From the NCBI GenBank assembly GCA_020349245.1, contig CP070764.1, forward strand, positions 1,799,016-1,837,846: a stretch of DNA of 38,831 nucleotides, given 5' to 3'. The notes below the pieces were generated by a model that saw only the letters and a program-made list of their open reading frames with translations, searched no databases and was not told the origin of the DNA. The stretch's first letter is position 1. Every line of letters begins with the position of its first letter. This DNA is from Chloroflexota bacterium. Lineage in GTDB: Bacteria; Chloroflexota; Anaerolineae; Anaerolineales; UBA4823. A program made the position numbers and the translations under genes. Below are positions 1 through 7,983 of this stretch, one piece after another.

Positions 1-1
1 G

Positions 2-436
2 GATACCAACCTTGTCGGATATTTCCGCCTGGTCAAAGTCTGCGCAGGGATCATGGAGAAACGAGGTGGGGGCGTGATAATCAATATAGCCTCTGTCGCA
101 GGAAAAATTCCACTACCTGGATTGGGGGTTTACTGTGTCAGCAAAGCAGGCGTATTGATGCTTACCAAAGTTCTGGCGGCTGAACTGGCAACCATGAATA
201 TACGAGTTAATGCCATCGCCCCTGGATTTATAAAAACGAACTTCAGCAGGGCAATCTGGGATAATCCAGAAATTAGTGCAGCGGTAATCCAATCGATTCC
301 CCAAAGACGCATTGCAGATCCTGAAGAGGTTGTCGGTGCCGCTCTCTTCCTGGCTTCTGATGCGGCGAGCTATATCACCGGCGAAACCATAATTATCGAT
401 GGCGGTCAGTTGTTGGGCTCATCCAGTGCCATCTAA
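2..436 (+). CDS. SDR family NAD(P)-dependent oxidoreductase, 5' end missing
   Basis: This is the C-terminal part of a short-chain dehydrogenase/reductase. The reading frame is open from base 2, so the gene starts upstream of the window. The catalytic Ser lies in the strand 'INIAS' and the Tyr/Lys pair in 'YCVSK' (YxxxK). These are followed by the family's '[10 protein letters not shown]' stretch and the C-terminal '[14 protein letters not shown]' segment, so the active site and substrate-binding end are complete. The Rossmann TGxxxGxG and NNAG motifs would lie outside the window. The closest general type is FabG/glucose-dehydrogenase-like, but the substrate cannot be read from this fragment. 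An internal ATG at 53 is not a likely start because homologous SDR sequence continues upstream of it. Confidence 0.93.
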   Translation, partial: DTNLVGYFRLVKVCAGIMEKRGGGVIINIASVAGKIPLPGLGVYCVSKAGVLMLTKVLAAELATMNIRVNAIAPGFIKTNFSRAIWDNPEISAAVIQSIPQRRIADPEEVVGAALFLASDAASYITGETIIIDGGQLLGSSSAI

Positions 437-568
437 AAAGAATGCAACTGAGTCTTTGATGTAAAATATCAAACTGAATACTATTTTCCGGTTGTAATAA
501 GGTGTAGAATTAATGGATTGCCGGATATAGGTCAAATCAAACAGATTCTAAATTCTCGAAGGATTTCC

Positions 569-1039
569 ATGACAGCACTAGATAAAGAACGTTTACTCAA
601 TTTGCTTTCCGAATCACACCATGCAAACCTGAATTCGCTGGAGGGTGTTAATTTACACCTTCCCGTTCATCCAGATTCCAATTGGCAAGTCAGAGATATT
701 TTCTGGCATCTCTCGGTTTGGGATCGAGAGGTGACAAAATCCATCCGCGCGTTCTCGGTAAAAGATGAGTACAGCATTCCCGCCCTAGATGAACATTCTT
801 TCAATGAGCGTGCATTCCAGGAAGGACAGGAATTTTCCAGCGAGCAGGTGGTCGAGCGATATAAAATAACCCGGGTGGACTTTATCAATTCAATTGATGA
901 GCTCCCTGTGGAGCTCTTCAATTCTGATTTGCTCTATCCTTGGGGCGACGAGCGGGGAGATATCACCAAGCTGGTCAAGTATATGGTAGAGCACGATGTA
1001 GAACACCGCCAGGAAGTGATTCTCGCCGCAGGGAAATAA
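569..1039 (+). CDS. DinB-like / ClbS-type four-helix protein
   Basis: About 156 residues, predicted as a DinB-superfamily four-helix bundle, a fold that usually binds a divalent metal through three histidines. Candidate ligands are the His in 'DIFWHLSVWDRE' and the two spaced His residues in 'VEHDVEHRQEV' near the C-terminus. The 'W.VRD...HLxxWDRE' pattern resembles the DUF1706/ClbS branch, but this is only a similarity of pattern. I chose the ATG at 569 because GAAGGA lies about 6 bases upstream. The same frame is open back to a TTG at 518 without a ribosome binding site. The function is unknown; members act as thiol-dependent transferases or hydrolases. A second DinB-like gene lies at 3962-4429. 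Confidence 0.8.
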   Translation: MTALDKERLLNLLSESHHANLNSLEGVNLHLPVHPDSNWQVRDIFWHLSVWDREVTKSIRAFSVKDEYSIPALDEHSFNERAFQEGQEFSSEQVVERYKITRVDFINSIDELPVELFNSDLLYPWGDERGDITKLVKYMVEHDVEHRQEVILAAGK

Positions 1040-1074
1040 TCCTCCCTGGCTTCGCATAAATTATTCGGAGGTAG

Positions 1075-1689
1075 ATGCAATTGTCCGAGAATAAGCACTT
1101 GCTAGGGACAATAAAGATAACCCAAATTCAACCGTCTGGTTTGATTGTTGAGACGCCTTCTGGAGAGATTTACGATCCGTCGCGGTTGCTGCAGGTAGAA
1201 AGACTTTTCCTCACGCACCAAGGTATAGAAGTCAAATCCCCGAATGGCGAGCTGATTCTCGACATTCACCATACTAACCATCCCCAAACCCATGGTAAAG
1301 GGTACAACGCCATATCCGTCGGGTTCAGCGCGCATTACAGGCAGATGCGCGCTGATTTTGGTGACCACATGGTTGATGGAATAGCTGGTGAGAACATTAT
1401 CATCCAATCAGAGGAGCTGGTCTGGCTTGCTGATCTGGGTGACCAAGTGCTAGTCGAGGGACCCAGCGGAAGGCGACAAGTCTTGCTAGATGTTAAGAAA
1501 ATTGCCGCTCCCTGTGAAGAATTCAGCCATTTTGCAGCAAACAGCCAGGGGAAAAGATTGCCAGCTGGCGAGTTAAAAGAAACACTCAAATTACTCGGGG
1601 ATGGTAGGCGGGGATTCTTACTGGCATTGAATCCAGATCAGGAAGCAATATTCGTTCAGCCTGGAGACTTCGTTTTTGCCCTTCGATAA
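1075..1689 (+). CDS. MOSC domain-containing protein
   Basis: 204 residues. The central part has MOSC features: 'NAISVGFSAHY' near residues 78-88, 'GIAGENIII' at about 102-110, and a Cys at about 147 in 'AAPCEEF', the position of the conserved MOSC cysteine. MOSC domains are sulfur-carrier modules related to the C-terminus of molybdenum-cofactor sulfurase. In stand-alone form (YiiM, YuaD types) they act in metal-sulfur transfer or molybdoenzyme chemistry. The first 60 residues form an extra beta-rich segment. GGAGG sits 3 bases before the ATG; a TTG at 1081 would be better spaced, so the exact start is uncertain. It is the last of three plus-strand genes and faces the minus-strand cluster. Confidence 0.75.
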   Translation: MQLSENKHLLGTIKITQIQPSGLIVETPSGEIYDPSRLLQVERLFLTHQGIEVKSPNGELILDIHHTNHPQTHGKGYNAISVGFSAHYRQMRADFGDHMVDGIAGENIIIQSEELVWLADLGDQVLVEGPSGRRQVLLDVKKIAAPCEEFSHFAANSQGKRLPAGELKETLKLLGDGRRGFLLALNPDQEAIFVQPGDFVFALR

Positions 1690-1721
1690 CGAAGCTCCAG
1701 CCACCGACGGAGCACTTCGAA

Positions 1722-2624
1722 TCAGTAACTCCAGCTGACGATATACTCTGTTAAGGAATCTGGCAGCTCAATCATTGGATCATTGTGCTCCCAACTTCCC
1801 TCGCATCCAGACGCGTGTGAACCTAATTCGAAATGGCACATGGCGATACCCAGGTCTATACGCTGCAAATCCGCAATTGTTGTCCAACGAACCAGGGGAC
1901 TCTCGCGGTAGCCAGGTGTACGCTGGAGGTAGAAATGCCAGGCTCGATGATCCTTCACCAATCGCCAGGGTTGGCGGTTGGATGCAGAGGGGCTCAATCT
2001 CACCATATACAAGGTATCAAGAAAATTTCCCGCAGATTCGGGGGATAAAGGATGAAAAAAACCACGATCAAAGAAGAGATTCTCCCATGGCAGGCGCTTA
2101 CGATTCCCTTTACCTTTTCCCAAGAAGCTTTCGATCATGCGCGGTTTCTCGGCGATATACCCCACGGAAGCTACTGCGGGGACTAATTCATCTTCCTTTA
2201 CCGCGATCTTCCTGGCAAAACTGGACTTCGTGAATGTTCCACCGAGCCAGCAAGTCCCTAATCCTAATTCTGTCGCAAACAGAACACTCAATTCCAGCTG
2301 GTATCCGTAATCTTCCAGATTGAATTTACCCGGCTTACAAGCGCCGACGATGAATCCAGGAGCGGCTTTGATAAATCCATATGTTCCCAGGGATTTCAAC
2401 GCTTTCCGGTCCGATTCGCTGGCTGCTATGAGAGCGAACCTGGTTATTGAACCCAAGGGACCTGGATACAAGCCTGCGAGAAATTTTTCCAGTTTCTGCC
2501 GGGTTTCATTTTCAAGCATTTGCGCCTGGTATGTACGGCAGGAGTACCGTTGCTGGACGAGCTCCATGATTGTCTTTGAGAATTCTTTTCTTTGTTGACT
2601 GCTTATAACCGTTACCAAATTCAC
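1722..2624 (-). CDS. Nitroreductase-like protein, TM1586 type
   Basis: 300 residues resembling the TM1586-type nitroreductase family, in which two half-domains lie in one chain and together form the FMN site normally made by a dimer. The N-terminal half begins with 'QQRYSCRTYQ', the usual 'RRSxRxF' start of the fold. It continues through 'GTYGFIKAAPGFIVG' and 'FATELGLGTCWLGG', typical of the helix and strand that contact flavin. The second half has 'VRLSPSASNRQPWR', another classic FMN-contact segment. The listed start is a GTG only 9 bases after the stop of the upstream gene, with a poor ribosome site. ATG at 2567 is an alternative that keeps the whole fold. The substrate is unknown. Confidence 0.8.
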   Translation of the reverse strand: MNLVTVISSQQRKEFSKTIMELVQQRYSCRTYQAQMLENETRQKLEKFLAGLYPGPLGSITRFALIAASESDRKALKSLGTYGFIKAAPGFIVGACKPGKFNLEDYGYQLELSVLFATELGLGTCWLGGTFTKSSFARKIAVKEDELVPAVASVGYIAEKPRMIESFLGKGKGNRKRLPWENLFFDRGFFHPLSPESAGNFLDTLYMVRLSPSASNRQPWRLVKDHRAWHFYLQRTPGYRESPLVRWTTIADLQRIDLGIAMCHFELGSHASGCEGSWEHNDPMIELPDSLTEYIVSWSY

Positions 2625-2633
2625 ACCTATATA

Positions 2634-3197
2634 TTACTTCTCACGAGCTGACCGCGACCAGCTCCAGATAGCGCTAAAAGCCCCGAAAACCAACAAAAGA
2701 AAACTGGCTCCGATCAACATCCACTTTAATAAAGTAAATACACCAGCCAAGGAATCGATTATTATGGTGTATTCAGGAAAACGATACATCACGAGAGAAG
2801 TTGAGATATTTTCAAGATAATCAAAAATCATCCCAAAGAAAGGGAGAAGATTGAGCTGCCTCCAGAGATTTTCAAAAACACCTGACCGATTTAATATCCA
2901 GCTGAGAGAGGTGGTCAGGAAAAAAGTATAGACCAGCGGCCAGATTAAATCAAAGGTGAAGCGGGCTCGGATGTAAGCTGCTCGTCCGCTATCGCCATAT
3001 ACTTCCGCCATTTCGTACAAGGTTTCTGCCGAGTAATAAAATGACATGTCTGGTGAATCGGCGCTATCGATTTCAGCCTGAGAGCTGGTGGACTGACCGG
3101 GCAGAACAAAGATCGTGAACAGGAGAAATGTTACCAATCCAATTAAGGTCACCCAACCACTCGATACTTGGTAGAAAAAATTAGAAAATCTTCCCAC
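2634..3197 (-). CDS. Small polytopic membrane protein, unknown function
   Basis: About 187 residues with roughly four hydrophobic segments: 'WVTLIGLVTFLLFTIFVL' near the N-terminus, 'IWPLVYTFFLTTSLSWIL', 'LLPFFGMIFDYLEN' and a C-terminal 'WMLIGASFLLLVFGAFSAIW'. A soluble loop of about 55 residues, rich in Ser and acidic residues, lies between the first two. I recognise no catalytic motif. GTG at 3197 is preferred because GAGG lies 7 bases upstream; a TTG at 3209 extends the frame by four codons. It precedes the TM1586-type nitroreductase by a few bases on the same strand, so the two are probably co-transcribed. Confidence 0.72.
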   Translation of the reverse strand: MGRFSNFFYQVSSGWVTLIGLVTFLLFTIFVLPGQSTSSQAEIDSADSPDMSFYYSAETLYEMAEVYGDSGRAAYIRARFTFDLIWPLVYTFFLTTSLSWILNRSGVFENLWRQLNLLPFFGMIFDYLENISTSLVMYRFPEYTIIIDSLAGVFTLLKWMLIGASFLLLVFGAFSAIWSWSRSAREK

Positions 3198-3314
3198 GGA
3201 TATCCTCAACCTTCATTCAAATAGTTATTTGCCACATGTCGTCTATTAAAGCACATTGTTTTCATTGCTTGATTAATGTTGAATAATTATCTATTATGTA
3301 ATTTAATACGAAAA

Positions 3315-3350
3315 GTGGTGTGAAAGAAGTGCACGGTACTTTCACACCAC
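3315..3350 (-). terminator. Rho-independent terminator of the 3371-3658 gene
   Basis: A perfect 12-bp inverted repeat (3315-3326 with 3339-3350) encloses a 12-base loop. On the minus strand it starts about 20 bases after the stop codon of the 3371-3658 gene and is followed by TTTTCG. It separates that gene from the membrane-protein/nitroreductase pair downstream. Confidence 0.8.
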
Positions 3351-3370
3351 TCCTTGGTTATATGTAAATT

Positions 3371-3658
3371 CTATTCGTATCCAGGTATCTGCTTCCTGTT
3401 GCCCCAGAAGCCACCACTGTAGGAGGCAACATCGGCAAGCACACCCAGGACAATGATCACCCAATCAAATCCCACAATCCCTCCAGGATAAACGATCAGG
3501 AACATCAATACCGTCCAGGGGATAAAGAGCCACGCCAGCAGGGTCAACAACCAGCGATCAGCGAAAGCAGCACCGACATAAATTGGAGCTAGCAGCCACC
3601 AAACCAAAATACCGAGACGCGGGCCAAAAAAGACCAGCGTTGTCAACATACAGCACAT
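3371..3658 (-). CDS. Small three-helix membrane protein, unknown function
   Basis: 95 residues, almost entirely hydrophobic, with about three membrane segments: 'LGILVWWLLAPIYVGAAF', 'LLTLLAWLFIPWTVLMFLIV' and 'FDWVIIVLGVLADVASY'. These are followed by a short polar tail with 'GNRKQIPGYE'. The start is well supported by AAGGAG about 8 bases before the ATG. The Trp/Pro-rich loops and 'YPGGIVGFDW' recall small envelope or stress-related membrane proteins, but I do not recognise a named family. The gene has its own terminator and a long upstream region, so it is probably monocistronic. Confidence 0.7.
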   Translation of the reverse strand: MCCMLTTLVFFGPRLGILVWWLLAPIYVGAAFADRWLLTLLAWLFIPWTVLMFLIVYPGGIVGFDWVIIVLGVLADVASYSGGFWGNRKQIPGYE

Positions 3659-3961
3659 AACATTCTCCTTTTCTAAATTAATTATTCCTGCTTCTTCACG
3701 ATTTAATTACAGCTAATATTCTGATTGTCACCTCCTTCTTCCATTATGCTCGAAAGATTAAGAGTTGTATAAAATATCTCCATTATATTTTCCAATATTC
3801 AAATTCAAATGTCAATAACTTTTCGTCACATTAATCGGATGATGATTTGTAAATCTCTGGGATGGAAATCAAGAATCAAACTGCCAATAGAAGTCCAGAT
3901 TTGATCCTTTTGCTGCAATAAATTTAAAGTTTATAATACCGATACCGGAAGTAATGAACAA
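3659..3961. other. AT-rich intergenic region, probable promoter of the 3371-3658 gene
   Basis: 303 bases without a convincing gene. On the minus strand there is a TATAAT (3782-3787) and a TTGACA (3810-3815), but they are 22 bases apart, too far for one normal sigma-70 promoter. A GAAGGAGGTGA stretch around 3726-3736 (minus strand) resembles a ribosome site, but only very short frames follow it. The 5' leader of the small membrane protein therefore looks long, about 120 bases. Confidence 0.4.
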
Positions 3962-4429
3962 TCAAGCTTGTTTTTTATATTCCGACTGGTACAGCTGGCA
4001 GGTGAGCTCGATATGACCCAGATGAAGGGCGGTGTGTTTCAGGGTATGATCCAGCGCCCACGCAACAGTAACCTGCCTGTTATCACGAGGTGACACACGT
4101 GAAGTATCAAGATCCGCAAGTGTCAAGCCCCCAAGCATTTTCTTTGCAAATTCTTGGCTCTGTGCAAGGATCATCTCCAATTCATCAACTGATTTTCCAG
4201 AAACTGTGAATTCCGCTTCTCTATCTCGACCGGAGGAGATCCCTGCGACAACATCTCCCAACCAGAATTTTTCTGCCCCAGCAATGTGAGCAACCAGAAT
4301 ATTGCATGAATTGCTACCTGCTACCGGTATCCAATCTAATGCTTCCATCGGTAAATCTTTTATTTTTTTAAGTACTTCCTGGTGAAGTTCTTCCAGGTTA
4401 TCTAAATATGCAACAAAGAACCATTCCAT
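3962..4429 (-). CDS. DinB family protein
   Basis: About 155 residues with a clear DinB pattern. An early helix carries 'VAHIAGAEKFWLGD' with a metal-ligand His. A C-terminal helix, 'WALDHTLKHTALHLGHIELT', supplies further His residues in the typical HxxxHxxxHxG spacing. 'DLPMEALDWIPVAGSNSCNILVAH' matches the usual 'L..L..W.P..g.nSi..l..H' start of the family. ATG at 4429 is preferred; the frame reaches a TTG at 4444. It lies 42 bases downstream of the metallo-beta-lactamase-fold gene on the same strand and may be the third gene of that unit. The substrate is unknown. Confidence 0.85.
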   Translation of the reverse strand: MEWFFVAYLDNLEELHQEVLKKIKDLPMEALDWIPVAGSNSCNILVAHIAGAEKFWLGDVVAGISSGRDREAEFTVSGKSVDELEMILAQSQEFAKKMLGGLTLADLDTSRVSPRDNRQVTVAWALDHTLKHTALHLGHIELTCQLYQSEYKKQA

Positions 4430-4471
4430 TTGTATATCTCTCAAATAAGTTTGAATGAATCTTGGTTAGAA

Positions 4472-5314
4472 TCAATTCCCAATATCGAGAATCTCACCTT
4501 CCTTACCGGGTCGCACTTCGAATGAGGGCCGTTCTTGAGCCAGGGTATCTGCGATCATTTTATCGAGCATATCATCCGTATGGGCGGGATCATGGTGAAA
4601 AGGGACAAATTGTTTTACGTCAGTCAACCGGGCAAAACGCAAGGCATGCACCAGGCAGCTATGCCCAAATCCTACGCGCTGTTCATACTCAGAAACGGTA
4701 TACTGGGAATCGTGGATTAGCAGGTCCGAACCTTCAGCAAGATCGTATCCGGAAGTCCATTCTTCACCCAAGGGAAATGATTTTACCCCAAGGGCTGGTT
4801 CATGGTCTGGCAAATATGTGACCGAGGTGCCATTTTCTTCTAACCGGTAGCCTACTGTTGGATTTGGGTGGATGATCAACTGAGCTGTCACCTTGAATTC
4901 CCTAATCTCGATCGTGCCTGCAGGTAGTTCGTGAAAATGGAGATCGGACAAGATCTCCCGAACGCTGATCGGGAAAAGCGGTGGGGAAAGGTATCGTAAT
5001 AAACGAGAGCGCAAATCCAGCGTCGTGCTTGCTGGACCCCAAATATGGACTTCCACACCCTGCCGCCGGAGAGGGGCGAAAAATGGCAAGCCCTGCACAT
5101 GATCCATGTGCAGATGGGTGAGCAAAATATAGACCCGCTTTATCGAATCGGGCAGGTTGGAGCCTAATTTGCGAATACCGGTGCCGCTATCCAAAACAAT
5201 TATCGTATCTTCTGAACCAACAACCGAGACGCAGGAGGTATTGCCACCAAAGCGCAGGGTATCCGCACCCGGGGAAGCAAGAGACCCGCGTGTGCCCCAC
5301 AGCTCAACTCTCAT
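4472..5314 (-). CDS. MBL-fold metallo-hydrolase
   Basis: 280 residues with the metallo-beta-lactamase fold. The metal motif 'THLHMDH' gives His67, His69, Asp71 and His72. Later ligands are likely the Asp/His of 'YLPDHEP', the Asp of 'LLIHDSQY' and the His in 'HHDP' or 'FGHS'. The start 'MRVELWGTRGSLASPG' and the 'GGNTSCVSV' loop are typical of the branch that contains cyclic-phosphate phosphodiesterase (PhnP-like) and cAMP phosphodiesterase-like enzymes, so phosphodiester hydrolysis is more likely than beta-lactam hydrolysis. Its first 11 bases overlap the end of the PAS-domain gene, implying translational coupling. Confidence 0.88.
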   Translation of the reverse strand: MRVELWGTRGSLASPGADTLRFGGNTSCVSVVGSEDTIIVLDSGTGIRKLGSNLPDSIKRVYILLTHLHMDHVQGLPFFAPLRRQGVEVHIWGPASTTLDLRSRLLRYLSPPLFPISVREILSDLHFHELPAGTIEIREFKVTAQLIIHPNPTVGYRLEENGTSVTYLPDHEPALGVKSFPLGEEWTSGYDLAEGSDLLIHDSQYTVSEYEQRVGFGHSCLVHALRFARLTDVKQFVPFHHDPAHTDDMLDKMIADTLAQERPSFEVRPGKEGEILDIGN

Positions 5315-5702
5315 AAGCCACCTCCCAAAAAATGGCGATCGCGCCTAAAAAGCGTTGTGCCTGGGCCATCAATGGGAAGGCAGTTACCTCAATTTGCCGC
5401 ATTGCGCCATCCAAACCCTGGATCCAGAAGTTGCTGTGAGCAGGGCAATGGTCTCTCAGCGCGATCACAATAGGCAGTTCCTCAACCTCCATCGGTCGCC
5501 CATCTCGATCCATCGGTTTGAAAATCTCCGCCAAATCCCCAGCCGGCATGGGACCAGTATCGTCAAAGCGGCTGCCAAGGATTGATTCTGCCGATTCGTT
5601 GTAATATAGAAGGTCCCCAGTGGGATCTACGATAAATATCGCGAGGTTCAGATATTCTGCAAGCTGCCGAGATAAAATAACTTCGATCTCTTTTTGGGTC
5701 AT
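5304..5702 (-). CDS. Single PAS-domain protein
   Basis: 132 residues that make one PAS domain. A helix 'QLAEYLNLAIFIVDPTGDLLYYNESAESILG' carries the classic PAS beginning, followed by 'FDDTGPMPAGDLAEIF' and a C-terminal sheet around 'MRQIEVTAFPLMAQAQRFLGAIAIFWEV'. No histidine kinase, GGDEF or other output module is present, so it is a stand-alone sensor whose partner is likely encoded nearby. AAGGAG lies about 8 bases before the ATG. The stop codon lies inside the start of the MBL-fold gene, which makes that hydrolase the natural candidate partner; this is an inference from gene order. Confidence 0.82.
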   Translation of the reverse strand: MTQKEIEVILSRQLAEYLNLAIFIVDPTGDLLYYNESAESILGSRFDDTGPMPAGDLAEIFKPMDRDGRPMEVEELPIVIALRDHCPAHSNFWIQGLDGAMRQIEVTAFPLMAQAQRFLGAIAIFWEVAYES

Positions 5703-6134
5703 ATTTGGATCTCCTTGCCGATAACTACCGGAGGCAGTTATCCTGTGAAGATTAAGAAGATAGTAGCAAGGTATCTTAAAGTGTTTTGATTTTTATATAA
5801 TCTGCGGGTGAAAATCGTGCATTGCACCAGTAAAATATAATACCTGATTAATGAAATATTAGCAAATTTTATTCTAAATGTCCTCTTTGAGGATATGAAA
5901 CTCAATCTAATGGCTAATTCAATATCCCCGGCAGAGAAAATCTCTCCGGGAAGGGTATCATTCAAGAACAATAAAATCATGAGGTGTTAGACCAGTAGGC
6001 AGCTTAATATCGTGACAAAATAACCTCCGAATTTGTCATAGAACAATTTAACTTTACAAAAATCCCTTCTCCAAAATTTCGGGGAAGGGATTTGTTCTGG
6101 AAATCCAGCTTCATGAGTTCTTGACAATCATACT
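5703..6134. other. Non-coding gap with promoter region of the PAS gene
   Basis: 432 bases. The end near 5703 holds the ribosome site of the PAS gene (minus strand). A small hairpin at 5720-5742 has a 7-bp stem whose loop contains, on the minus strand, a CCTCC that could pair with the nearby GGAG. A second imperfect hairpin lies at about 5925-5951. The end near 6134 holds the terminator of the META lipoprotein gene. An 80-codon minus frame inside (5738-5980) looks non-coding. Confidence 0.4.
6060..6093 (-). terminator. Terminator of the META lipoprotein gene
   Basis: A perfect 10-bp inverted repeat (6060-6069 with 6084-6093) with a 14-base loop. On the minus strand it is followed by TTTTTG, and it lies about 40 bases after the stop codon of the META gene. 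Confidence 0.78.
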
Positions 6135-6908
6135 TCAAAGTGCAGCAACTCTCCGGAACTTTGCGACTAAGGCTCCTTCCGAGGATCGAATTTCAAGTGT
6201 GATCCAATTCGTCATGAAAGTATTGGCTTTTTCCAATGCAGCTAGATATTGTTGTTCCTGCTGCATGATCCCTTCAGGTTCGCCGCAAAACTTCCGGGTT
6301 GCACCTACAGTACCAATGGAAATGGCCCTACCGTCTGTTTGGTACTCAGTAAAATAATCGTTGCACCCTGCGTTCCCTGTCAGGCGTCCACCCAAACCAA
6401 AATCAGCAGTGATTATGGTCCCAATGATCAAACTAACTATCCCTCCTTTACCATTATTGTAGCTGATCGCCTGCCAAGTTGAACCATCTAGAGTTTGATC
6501 AACGGCATCGAACCGGGCGAGCTCACCTCCATGAGCATCAATCAATATCAGCTCATCATTTGTTATCTCAAAAGATGTGGTATTGGTCAAAATCTCGAAG
6601 AAGTTCCTCTCTTGCTCCATGTTTGGTTCTGGGCAGGCCATTAATGTACTGGCTATCGCTTGATCAAAGGTGAGCTGGCGGTTTTTGACCTCATAAGTTG
6701 TCCGATAGCTGTTGCATCCAGACGAGCCACTTACTTCACCATTTTGATCAAAATTTGCTGTGATGGTAGTGCCAGTAATTGGAGGTTGATCTTTCAACCT
6801 GCTCAACACCCAACTCCGTCCACTTAATCTTTTAGCCGAACCAGGAGTGGAACACGCTGCGATCAGCATTAGGGATATCATCCCCAACGCAAAGAGACCA
6901 AATTTCAT
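6135..6908 (-). CDS. Lipoprotein with two META domains
   Basis: About 257 residues. The N-terminus is a lipoprotein signal peptide with lipobox 'LIAAC' (Cys at about 19). Two META-type (HslJ-like) domains follow. The first has 'LSGRSWVLSRLKDQPP' and 'GEVSGSSGCNSYRTTYEV'; the second has 'LDGSTWQAISYNNGKGG' and 'GRLTGNAGCNDYFTEYQ'. Each contains the family's 'G..GCN.y...Y' core, with later Cys residues ('TLMACPEP', 'RKFCGEPE') probably pairing with the core Cys. META domains occur in heat-shock and envelope proteins of unknown mechanism. ATG at 6908 is preferred because GAGGAGG lies 9 bases upstream; a TTG frame start at 6926 overlaps that site. It follows the polytopic membrane gene by 4 bases. 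Confidence 0.85.
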   Translation of the reverse strand: MKFGLFALGMISLMLIAACSTPGSAKRLSGRSWVLSRLKDQPPITGTTITANFDQNGEVSGSSGCNSYRTTYEVKNRQLTFDQAIASTLMACPEPNMEQERNFFEILTNTTSFEITNDELILIDAHGGELARFDAVDQTLDGSTWQAISYNNGKGGIVSLIIGTIITADFGLGGRLTGNAGCNDYFTEYQTDGRAISIGTVGATRKFCGEPEGIMQQEQQYLAALEKANTFMTNWITLEIRSSEGALVAKFRRVAAL

Positions 6909-6912
6909 TAAT

Positions 6913-7878
6913 TTAAGCCTCCTCAATGATTTCCAAGTTGTCCAATACCGGGTGCCCTGATATTGAGGTCATCTCGCGATAGGCGAGTGTCCACGTAGCT
7001 GAAGTAAAGGTCATAATGATACTGCGGATTAATGCAAAGATGAGCGTCCCTATCAACCCACCCAGGCACATTGGACCAACGATCCACCAGCCCGGTTCAT
7101 TGAAGGCAAACAAGCTGAACAAGGGTGCCATAATAGCAAACATAAGACCCAAGGAAATGCCAAAAACGAGAATCCCGAGGGCAAAGAAGATCAACCAGAG
7201 AACTATCGTGGCACCCAGGTTGTCTGTTAGCACTTCCCAACCTCTTTTGAAGGCCTGGATCCAATCTAGATCTTCAATAATGGCTGCCCGTTCAGCATAA
7301 ATCCTGATCTGCTCCAGGACAATAATCAGGACAATCAATCCACAGCAAAGGGAACCACCGCAGACAAGGACCACGAAGGTGATTAATGGTATCCCGGCTG
7401 CTTCAGAGACATCCAGCAGGTTAACCCCGGCGAAGATACCCAGCGAGATAACAATCAAACCAACGATGACCAATATCAGCGCTGGCAACCCAGCCAGAAC
7501 ACCTATTCCGAACAGTGTCCAGAATTTTCGCCCTCCACCTGACCATGCTTTCCTAAAACTCGTTGAGCCCTGTTCTTCCACCTGCTGAACGCCAGCGATT
7601 AACCCGCCGCGAGCTATGACGGAGATCACCCAGAGAATGATCACAATTAATATGACTAGGCAGATAAATCCAATTAGTAAACCGCTGACCAATCCTAATA
7701 GTTCTCGACCGGAATCCCCAAATTGGTAACTATAACGCTCAAGATCACCACCCGTGAATGAATAATTCGTTTGTGGCCCATTGCTCTGACCTAGAGCAGC
7801 CAGAAACCCAAGGATCCATAAAACCTTCCATTTCCAGGTTATCTGCCAAGCACGTGTGATTACTTTTCCAAAATCCAT
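6913..7878 (-). CDS. Polytopic membrane protein, unknown function
   Basis: 321 residues with about six or seven hydrophobic segments. It opens with 'MDFGKVITRAWQITWKWKVLWILGFLAAL', in which a Trp-rich amphipathic stretch leads into the first helix. Later segments include 'LLIGFICLVILIVIILWVIS', 'GIGVLAGLPALILVIVGLIVISLGI', 'LITFVVLVCGGSLCCGLIVLII' and 'ATIVLWLIFFALGILVFGISLGLMF'. A cytosolic-looking loop, 'RAAIIEDLDWIQAFKRGWEVL', resembles that of the DUF975/GlpQ-membrane-domain type of proteins. GGAGG lies upstream of the ATG. The META lipoprotein follows directly, so the two probably form one transcription unit acting at the cell envelope. No enzymatic residues are evident. Confidence 0.78.
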   Translation of the reverse strand: MDFGKVITRAWQITWKWKVLWILGFLAALGQSNGPQTNYSFTGGDLERYSYQFGDSGRELLGLVSGLLIGFICLVILIVIILWVISVIARGGLIAGVQQVEEQGSTSFRKAWSGGGRKFWTLFGIGVLAGLPALILVIVGLIVISLGIFAGVNLLDVSEAAGIPLITFVVLVCGGSLCCGLIVLIIVLEQIRIYAERAAIIEDLDWIQAFKRGWEVLTDNLGATIVLWLIFFALGILVFGISLGLMFAIMAPLFSLFAFNEPGWWIVGPMCLGGLIGTLIFALIRSIIMTFTSATWTLAYREMTSISGHPVLDNLEIIEEA

Positions 7879-7983
7879 TTTCAGCCTCCTTAGATGTGAT
7901 ACTCCGCAAACGAATCGAGTGGTTAACAGATCCAGCTCTGTAATGTTAACTTTTCTATGTTATCACCAAATCGATGGTAAATG

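Noticed and set aside
1775..2233. 152-codon plus-strand frame opposite the nitroreductase
   Set aside because: Antisense shadow of a well-supported gene; composition is odd (Arg/Pro/Ser-rich) with no motif.
4472..5314. Beta-lactamase / antibiotic resistance reading of the MBL-fold gene
   Set aside because: No signal peptide, and the sequence style fits the phosphodiesterase branch rather than secreted beta-lactamases.
5738..5980. 80-codon minus-strand frame
   Set aside because: No ribosome site, low-complexity Ile/Leu/Arg composition, contains a hairpin; probably non-coding.
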